Source: Oscillospiraceae bacterium
GTDB lineage: Bacteria; Bacillota; Clostridia; Oscillospirales; Acutalibacteraceae
Assembly (NCBI GenBank): GCA_003538135.1
Contig: DPOR01000001.1
Span: forward strand, 6,871-70,870
Length of the DNA: 64,000 bases
Direction of reading: 5' to 3'
The notes beneath the pieces are model-generated. The model saw only the letters and a program-made list of their open reading frames with translations. It made no database searches and was not told the DNA's origin. A program made the position numbers and the translations under genes. This document shows, in pieces, positions 59,289 through 64,000 of this stretch (within the stretch, counting starts at the first letter, position 1; each line of letters begins with the position of its first letter).

Positions 59289-59624
59289 TCACAACAAATG
59301 AATCAAATACCTGATAAGACTAACTATCATGCCACAAAAAGCTATCGCTCCCAAGCCAAGTCCCACATACATCCTAACCTTCAGAAGATAGTAACCCTCT
59401 TCTCCAACATTTTTTTCGTTTAAAAAATCGCCCTTAAACTTATATACCGAAATACCGTCTGCCAGAAGACATGCACTCACAAAAAAATATCCACTAATAT
59501 ACTGTGCCAGATCATTCGCATATGTTACGATCAAAAACGTTAGGATGAATGCTACCGGCCATGCTATCAAATCAACGCCCAAAGCTTTTAAACTTATTTT
59601 TGTATAATCACTCATTTTCTTCAT
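59289..59624 (-). CDS. Small three-helix membrane protein of unknown function
   Basis: 111 residues with helices near LIAWPVAFILTFLIVTYA, YISGYFFVSACLLADGISVY and VGLGLGAIAFCGMIVSLIRYLI. No family recognised. AT-rich, located among immunity-like genes; small multi-helix membrane proteins are known as immunity factors for membrane-active toxins, but this is only positional. AGGAGTTG precedes the start. Confidence 0.55.
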   Translation of the reverse strand: MKKMSDYTKISLKALGVDLIAWPVAFILTFLIVTYANDLAQYISGYFFVSACLLADGISVYKFKGDFLNEKNVGEEGYYLLKVRMYVGLGLGAIAFCGMIVSLIRYLIHLL

Positions 59625-59690
59625 ATTTTCAACTCCTATAGATTCTAAAAAGATCCGCCAGAACCGCCATGCCTTGCTCCGCTACTGGAC

Positions 59691-59912
59691 TTATGTGCTT
59701 TTGAGCCCTTTGTTTTTTTGATTTTTATGTCCTTTCTTCGTTTTGTTGTCCTCTTTAGCAGACCTTAATAAAACTGTCTCCTCCGTCTTAGGTGATATGA
59801 GATGCATATCATATCCCCATCCCACACCTAAAGTACAAGCAAGATACATATCAATAACATAATGTTCGAATTTTGTATTGTACTTGCTTGATTCCCATCC
59901 GACCTCTTGGCA
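59691..59912 (-). pseudogene. Remnant of another small gene
   Basis: An open frame without start, CQEVGWESSKYNTKFEHYVI then DMYLACTLGVGWGYDMHLIS and a lysine-rich end, stops at 59691. Composition is natural and the frame is preceded by a stop, so the 5' part is lost. Immunity-type remnant by location. Confidence 0.45.
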
Positions 59913-59944
59913 TTACATCAAAGTCCCGATAGAAATGATGCAGG

Positions 59945-60403
59945 TCAAATATAAGATTTTATCCCATTCTCCTTGAAGAATGTCAAATCCGCTTTTGTAA
60001 CATCTACCGCAAACGCAATCTTTTCATGTGAAATTGTTGCGAACCACAATTTGCCATTTCGATAGAAGCAAATATCTTCGGGAATATCGTTATCTATAGG
60101 CAAAAAAACATTGGGCATTAGCAAAAGTTGTTTACGGCTTTCCTTGCAACAACGGCAAACCACCATAATTTGATGCCTCATATAACCTAAAAAATTGACA
60201 AGCCAATCTTTTCTTTCAAAAATATAGTTTTCTACAAACGGTTGTAATTGTACACCATAATTAAAATCGGGAGGCAATTGTGAATAAGGTCTTTTTATAA
60301 CAGCAGTAACGGAAAATCGGTCTGAATTTTTTACTAAATAGTCTACAACTACCGATTCTTCTTTAACAATATCATCATAATTCAAATATATTCTATCAGA
60401 CAT
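59945..60403 (-). CDS. Putative immunity protein
   Basis: 152 residues starting MSDRIYLNYDD. It has FVENYIFERKDWLVNFLGY, a central VCRCCKESRKQLLLMPN and ICFYRNGKLWFATISHEKIAFA. No known family. ATG 60403 overlaps the end of the preceding frame (stop at 60396), again a stop-start overlap with a toxin-like tail; AGGAGG lies 11 bases upstream. AT-rich. Confidence 0.58.
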   Translation of the reverse strand: MSDRIYLNYDDIVKEESVVVDYLVKNSDRFSVTAVIKRPYSQLPPDFNYGVQLQPFVENYIFERKDWLVNFLGYMRHQIMVVCRCCKESRKQLLLMPNVFLPIDNDIPEDICFYRNGKLWFATISHEKIAFAVDVTKADLTFFKENGIKSYI

Positions 60404-60680
60404 AAAACATATGTCCTCCTGTTCTTTTGCCTCTTCGAGTTGCATGGTAATGTTTCCAGTAGCCTACTCCTCCATGTAAATAAGGCTTAAGATTTTCATC
60501 GCTTTTCTCTGCTATGATTACGGCACAACCTTCCCATACATTTTTATTATACTTTGGTGTTAACGGTTGTATAAACGGAATGATTGTTTCCGTATTTCTT
60601 GCTAATGATATTCCTTTGGATTGAATTTCAGAAGGCATATGCCAATCGAGCATATCCATAATTTCTGCAATATCTGCCAT
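60396..60680 (-). CDS. Chimeric fragment: immunity-like N-terminus fused to toxin-like C-terminus
   Basis: 94 residues. Residues 1-70 (DIAEIMDMLDWHMPSEIQSK, PFIQPLTPKYNKNVWEGCAVI) look like the start of DUF5071/HEAT-type immunity proteins, which normally continue with LLEWLQDMNWPGA. Here the frame instead turns into HGGVGYWKHYHATRRGKRTG and GHMFYV, resembling the HxH...GH ends of polymorphic-toxin nucleases. The switch after PYL suggests recombination between modules. Its own ribosome site GGAGGGTG is good, so it may still be expressed. Confidence 0.5.
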   Translation of the reverse strand: MADIAEIMDMLDWHMPSEIQSKGISLARNTETIIPFIQPLTPKYNKNVWEGCAVIIAEKSDENLKPYLHGGVGYWKHYHATRRGKRTGGHMFYV

Positions 60681-60700
60681 TTTAACACCCTCCGTCCCAT

Positions 60701-60856
60701 TTAATGACGACTGAAATTATGAAATGCTGATGAAAAATATTCAGACAGAACAGGAACATTAGAACAAATGCCGTCTGCTTTGCGATCGAAATTTTCACAG
60801 CAACATAATTTTCTTGACATAGCCGAGAGGTTTTCAATTTGAAAGCCCCTTGTCCT
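60701..60856 (-). pseudogene. Coding tail of unknown gene at the recombination joint
   Basis: A frame without start, passing RGFQIENLSAMSRKLCCCEN and ending VLSEYFSSAFHNFSRH at 60701, about 20 bases before the chimeric gene. It overlaps the broken virB4 stub in another frame, so it was brought in by the rearrangement. Confidence 0.4.
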
Positions 60857-60887
60857 GCTTAAATAAATTTTTCAAAGTTTTAATCAT
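60834..60887 (-). pseudogene. 5' stub of conjugation ATPase gene virB4 (TraE type)
   Basis: GGAGGTACTGAA then ATG and a 17-codon frame MIKTLKNLFKQDKGLSN. In Tn1549/CTn-like modules VirB4 follows PrgI and begins with nearly these residues (MIKTLKKLxKQDKEKF..). Only about 13 codons survive before foreign sequence and a stop. The stub shows that the conjugation module is cut here. Confidence 0.6.
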
Positions 60888-60904
60888 TTCAGTACCTCCT
60901 TCTT

Positions 60905-61237
60905 CTATCCTACATAAGGCTTCATCAATTCAAAATAAATATTAGTGGAATGGAAACAAAGTCTTTTTGGAATTAAAACTTCACTCTTAATCCAAGCCCA
61001 CATAAACTTCTCCGCCGTCATTCCATTATATTTAACAAATCCAAGGAGAGCGAACGGAGCAGCTCCAAAAATACACATCCATGACACGGTCTCCGTTCCT
61101 ACATACGGTCTCAGCAAAAAATATATTCCTACCGCTACACCGCAAGCCAATATGGAAAAAATGAACTGTCTTAAAGACAGTCCAAAGAACATTGCTTCTG
61201 TGTAATTTCTGATTTCCCTGTTAATTTTAACTTCCAA
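60905..61237 (-). CDS. PrgI-family conjugal transfer protein
   Basis: 110 residues. Starts with TTG (AGGAGG seven bases upstream) giving MEVKINREIRNYTEAMFFGLSLRQF; two membrane helices (FIFSILACGVAVGIYFLL and SWMCIFGAAPFALLGFV), then KYNGMTAEKFMWAWIKSEVL, all typical of PrgI proteins in type IV secretion modules of Gram-positive elements. VirB3-like role in the channel. Sits between the VirB6-like gene and the broken virB4. Confidence 0.9.
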   Translation of the reverse strand: MEVKINREIRNYTEAMFFGLSLRQFIFSILACGVAVGIYFLLRPYVGTETVSWMCIFGAAPFALLGFVKYNGMTAEKFMWAWIKSEVLIPKRLCFHSTNIYFELMKPYVG

Positions 61238-61410
61238 AATAACACCTCCTATGTATTCGGGAATAAAAACCGTTCTTCGTTTCAAGAAACTTTTCACTCT
61301 AAGTTTGAGTAAAATTGTCTTCTATATTAAAGCATCACAATACACTTGTCTTTAGCAAGAATAAAGGCGCAGCCGTAATATTCTTAATTTACGATACCAG
61401 TGAATATACA

Positions 61411-62247
61411 TTATAATCCCATCATCTCCCGGATAATGCGGTCACTCATCTTTACACTACCTACAAGAATTAGCATATTAAATATCAGCTCACCAATATA
61501 ACTCCACACCTGTGTAACTGCTGCCACACTATCATCTACTACCGGTGGAGAAGAAGCAAAAAGAGAGAATATAATGCATGCCAGGGCAATAGCAGCCCCC
61601 TCTAAACAAACGGCACAGTAACTTCTTATAAATGATTTGCCCACATTCTGTGATGGTTCTCCGGCAAAGGTAGACAGAGGAATTGGCGCAAGTGCTGTAT
61701 ACATATAAAGCTTAAAAAATCGTCCATACACGGTCATAATCAGAATAAATGACATCACCATGATAAACAGTCCACCAATAAGCGTTACTGCCCATAACGG
61801 AATAGATTCAAAGAAACTACAATTTTCAATCGCAGTTACCATTTCTGTCGGCAAAACTGTTTTCTGAGTCTCGCTAAATCCCGCCGTGCCCATAATTGTC
61901 GATATAGCTCCCTGCGCAATATCAAATAATGAAAGCATTAGCTCCATTCCATAAGTAATTGCCCCCTTTGCAAGAGCAAAACGAACAAACAACTTCATTG
62001 CATGTTCCGGCTTTTTGACATCCGTAAATGATCCGCAAGTCTTTACCACTCCGGCAACGAAGAACAAAACAAGAAGGGCAAGCCCTATAGACTGCACCGC
62101 ACCATTAATGTCAACAATTACGTCCCATATCTTGCCGCCTCTAAAGCTTTGCGGAGTCATAGTAATAAGCGCCCATATTTCGGATAATTTATCGTTCCAT
62201 GTTTCAAGTGCATTTTCAAGATTTTGTACAATCCAATTGTCGCTCAA
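61411..62247 (-). CDS. VirB6/TrbL-like conjugation membrane protein
   Basis: 278 residues, at least five helices. IVDINGAVQSIGLALLVLFFVAGVVKTCGSF and YGRFFKLYMYTALAPIPLSTFAGEPSQNVGKSFIRSY are characteristic of the CD0411/TrbL-like proteins next to Maff2 and PrgI. Forms part of the mating channel in the membrane. Starts with TTG at 62247, nine bases after GGAGG. Same strand and order as in Tn1549-type elements. Confidence 0.88.
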   Translation of the reverse strand: MSDNWIVQNLENALETWNDKLSEIWALITMTPQSFRGGKIWDVIVDINGAVQSIGLALLVLFFVAGVVKTCGSFTDVKKPEHAMKLFVRFALAKGAITYGMELMLSLFDIAQGAISTIMGTAGFSETQKTVLPTEMVTAIENCSFFESIPLWAVTLIGGLFIMVMSFILIMTVYGRFFKLYMYTALAPIPLSTFAGEPSQNVGKSFIRSYCAVCLEGAAIALACIIFSLFASSPPVVDDSVAAVTQVWSYIGELIFNMLILVGSVKMSDRIIREMMGL

Positions 62248-62312
62248 ATAAAAGCACCTCCTTCTATAGAATCAGGAGTACATCTAAAAGATGTGCTCCT
62301 GTAGTTAAAATA

Positions 62313-62666
62313 TCAGCTTGTTATGAGGTTCAGTATTTCTTTCGCAAAAGTGATGATAACTCCACCCGCAAGAGTAAGGAATCCGTTTGCTCGCTGAGAT
62401 GGATCATGGGACTTCAGGGAAAGTCCCACCTGAACAACACCAAAGCCAAGCAAAATAAGACCTACTGCACGAATTAATCCAAAAATAAATCCGGACAGAT
62501 TATTAATAACCACAATCGGATCATTTGCCGCAAATGCCGTAACTGAAGCACCAAATATAAGTGTCGCAATAACAACAACCATACAATAGAGTCGGTAGCA
62601 TTTTTTGATCTTACCAGATATAGAAAGTTTGGTAGTATGTTCTTTCGTTTTCTTAATGATATTCAT
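62313..62666 (-). CDS. Maff2-family mobile element protein (VirB2-like)
   Basis: 117 residues from ATG 62666 (GGAGG eight bases upstream). Signal/first helix LYCMVVVIATLIFGASVTAFAA, then FIFGLIRAVGLILLGFGVVQVGLSLKSHDPSQRANGFLTLAGG, the Maff2 signature, and a second hydrophobic end. Pilin-like component of conjugation modules. Follows virD4 by 26 bases. Confidence 0.9.
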   Translation of the reverse strand: MNIIKKTKEHTTKLSISGKIKKCYRLYCMVVVIATLIFGASVTAFAANDPIVVINNLSGFIFGLIRAVGLILLGFGVVQVGLSLKSHDPSQRANGFLTLAGGVIITFAKEILNLITS

Positions 62667-62692
62667 ATTAATTGCCTCCATAATTTCAAAAA

Positions 62693-64000
62693 TTATTTCG
62701 GGCTAAAGTCCTCATCGGACAGTAGCTCATAAGTGGTTTCCAGTACCTCCGTATCCGGCAGAGTATCGGGATCGAGGTACTGCACCTCAATGGTCGCAAC
62801 ATTACTTGTGACCTTGCCGTGCTGATAGACGCCGCCTTTTCCATCGGCAGTCAGGTCAACGGCAGGGTGCTTGAGAATGTCGTATTTTAAGTCCATCACG
62901 GGGAGTTCCCCTCGGATGAACAGAATGGCGTAGCGGTTATCAAGCATACGAACCTCATCGGGAGTTAGAAGCTCTCGACCGCTGATCTGATAGTTGGTGG
63001 AATAGTTTCCGCTTCGCCCGGAACTCTTTCCGTAAGTGTTCGTGTCGATGGTTTCCTTGCCCAGCAATTCGCTCACATATTTGTGGGTGGATTGCTCGTT
63101 GCCGCCCAAGTAGAGGAACTCATCGCAGTTGCCGACGATGGATTCCCACTGCTTTTCAAACAGTGCCTTGAGCTGTGCCAAGTTCTGAAGAATGATGGAC
63201 ACAAACACGCCACGGGCACGCATAACGGAAAGGATCTTATCGAAGTCGTCCGGCAGACTGACATTGGCGAACTCGTCCATTAGGAAGTGAACGGGAATCG
63301 GCAGTGCGCCGCCGTGAATATGGTCAGCGGAAAAGAAAAGCTGCTGAAATAGCTGGGTATAAAGGATGCTGACCAAGAAATTGAAGCTCGAATCGTTGTC
63401 CGGGATAATAGCGAACAGTGCCACTTTCTTTTCGCCCATAGAGGCAAGGTCAAGCTCATCGGTACAGGTCAGTGCCGCCAAGCTCTCCAAGTTGAACTTT
63501 TCAAGCCTTGCGGCAAGGGTGATCTGAATGGATTTCAGGGTCTTTGCCGAACCGGTGTGGTAAGACCGATAGTATTTCAGAGCGATGTGGTCGGGTCTGT
63601 CCAACTCCAAATCGGCAAACAGACAGTCCAGCGGTGAAGGTCGTGGATCTTCCTCATTGTCGATGGAAGCAGCTTGTAGCATCTCCATAACCATTGCAAA
63701 GTTCTGCTCATCCTCCGGTGCTTCGTAGTGAAGATAGTAGACGAGAGCAGACAGCAGCATTGAAGCTGAGGTATCCCAAAAAGGGTCGTTACTTTGTGAC
63801 CCCTTTGGCGTTGTGCTCTTGAACAGATTTGTAACAAGCCGTTGCACATCGTTGTCTGAATGAAGATAGACAAACGGGTTGTAGCAGTGGCTCTTTTCCA
63901 TTGAAATCAGGTCGAGAACTCTGATCTTGTAGCCCTTTTTCTCCAGCAGATTTCCCACATCACGGACGATCTCGCCCTTCGGGTCAAGAATCACGAAGCT
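62693..64000 (-). CDS. VirD4-type coupling protein, 5' end beyond window
   Basis: The frame is still open at base 64000 (SFVILDPKGEI), so the N-terminal membrane part and Walker A lie outside. Present are DPKGEIVRDVGNLLEKKGY, HFLMDEFANVSLPDDFDKIL (Walker B), SIILQNLAQLKALF, GGNEQSTHKYVSELLG and the ISGRELLTPDEVRMLDN end region, all VirD4/TraG landmarks. ATPase that brings the relaxase-DNA complex to the channel. GC content is higher than in the following Maff2-PrgI part. Confidence 0.93.
   Translation of the reverse strand, partial: SFVILDPKGEIVRDVGNLLEKKGYKIRVLDLISMEKSHCYNPFVYLHSDNDVQRLVTNLFKSTTPKGSQSNDPFWDTSASMLLSALVYYLHYEAPEDEQNFAMVMEMLQAASIDNEEDPRPSPLDCLFADLELDRPDHIALKYYRSYHTGSAKTLKSIQITLAARLEKFNLESLAALTCTDELDLASMGEKKVALFAIIPDNDSSFNFLVSILYTQLFQQLFFSADHIHGGALPIPVHFLMDEFANVSLPDDFDKILSVMRARGVFVSIILQNLAQLKALFEKQWESIVGNCDEFLYLGGNEQSTHKYVSELLGKETIDTNTYGKSSGRSGNYSTNYQISGRELLTPDEVRMLDNRYAILFIRGELPVMDLKYDILKHPAVDLTADGKGGVYQHGKVTSNVATIEVQYLDPDTLPDTEVLETTYELLSDEDFSPK

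Noticed and set aside
1..64000. CRISPR array, tRNA or rRNA genes.
   Set aside because: No regularly spaced repeats, no cloverleaf with a TTCGA arm and no rRNA-like stretches were noticed on either strand by eye.

Overview
The window looks like chromosome of an endospore-forming, anaerobic, gut-type Clostridia (Oscillospiraceae/Ruminococcaceae-like by gene content and feel; genus not determined). Evidence is SpoIIE, a SpoIIQ-like M23 protein, the yaaO-darA-holB-yaaT block of Firmicutes, a clostridial 2[4Fe-4S] ferredoxin, FeoB with its Cys-rich partner, and strong AGGAGG-type ribosome binding sites. Codon use is GC-rich up to about 56.5 kb; the last 7 kb is clearly AT-richer and accessory. No tRNA, rRNA or CRISPR array was seen.

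Layout. 0-4.4 kb: MBL hydrolase (5' cut), GH36 alpha-galactosidase, secreted PI-PLC-like phosphodiesterase. 4.6-7.6 kb: spoIIE and a small P-loop kinase. 7.6-11.9 kb (minus): ferredoxin, then yaaT, holB, darA, Orn/Lys/Arg decarboxylase, YfcE phosphodiesterase. 12-13.2 kb: three small unknown genes and a TSCPD protein. 13.3-19.4 kb (minus): radical SAM/SPASM enzyme, lipoprotein, MMPL transporter and TetR regulator with two visible operators. 19.6-23.9 kb (minus): two Gfo/Idh/MocA oxidoreductases and two TIM-barrel epimerases, split by a repeat patch. 24.1-35 kb: candidate sRNA, M23 peptidase, metallophosphoesterase, two genes preceded by duplicated terminator-plus-promoter modules, a large membrane protein, glyA, a decayed gene, CPBP protease, tadA, and an MBL-like protein with an altered metal site. 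35-39 kb: feoA-feoA-feoB-Cys-rich protein, divergent from a DtxR-type regulator, with three copies of the palindrome TTAGC-N4-GCTAA between them. 39.4-45.8 kb: heterodimeric ABC exporter and a Ca2+-type P-ATPase.

46.0-55.1 kb is the most informative block: a single minus-strand operon of GH31 sulfoquinovosidase (YihQ-like), GPH symporter, transaldolase, YihU-like reductase, DUF4867 protein, fucose-isomerase-like protein, TauE/SafE exporter and ROK regulator. Together these fit the transaldolase route of sulfoquinovose breakdown (sulfo-TAL): import and hydrolysis of sulfoquinovosides, isomerisation, cleavage to sulfolactaldehyde, reduction to DHPS and export. A consensus promoter with an inverted-repeat operator sits at its head.

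57.2-60.9 kb is a graveyard of small AT-rich immunity-like genes, several preceded directly by a short coding tail without a gene body, including an RHS-repeat fragment. This is the pattern of displaced (orphan) polymorphic-toxin tip/immunity modules. It abuts a Tn1549/CTn-type conjugation module (PrgI, VirB6/TrbL-like, Maff2, VirD4 running off the window) whose virB4 gene is cut after about 13 recognisable codons, marking a recombination joint near 60.85 kb.
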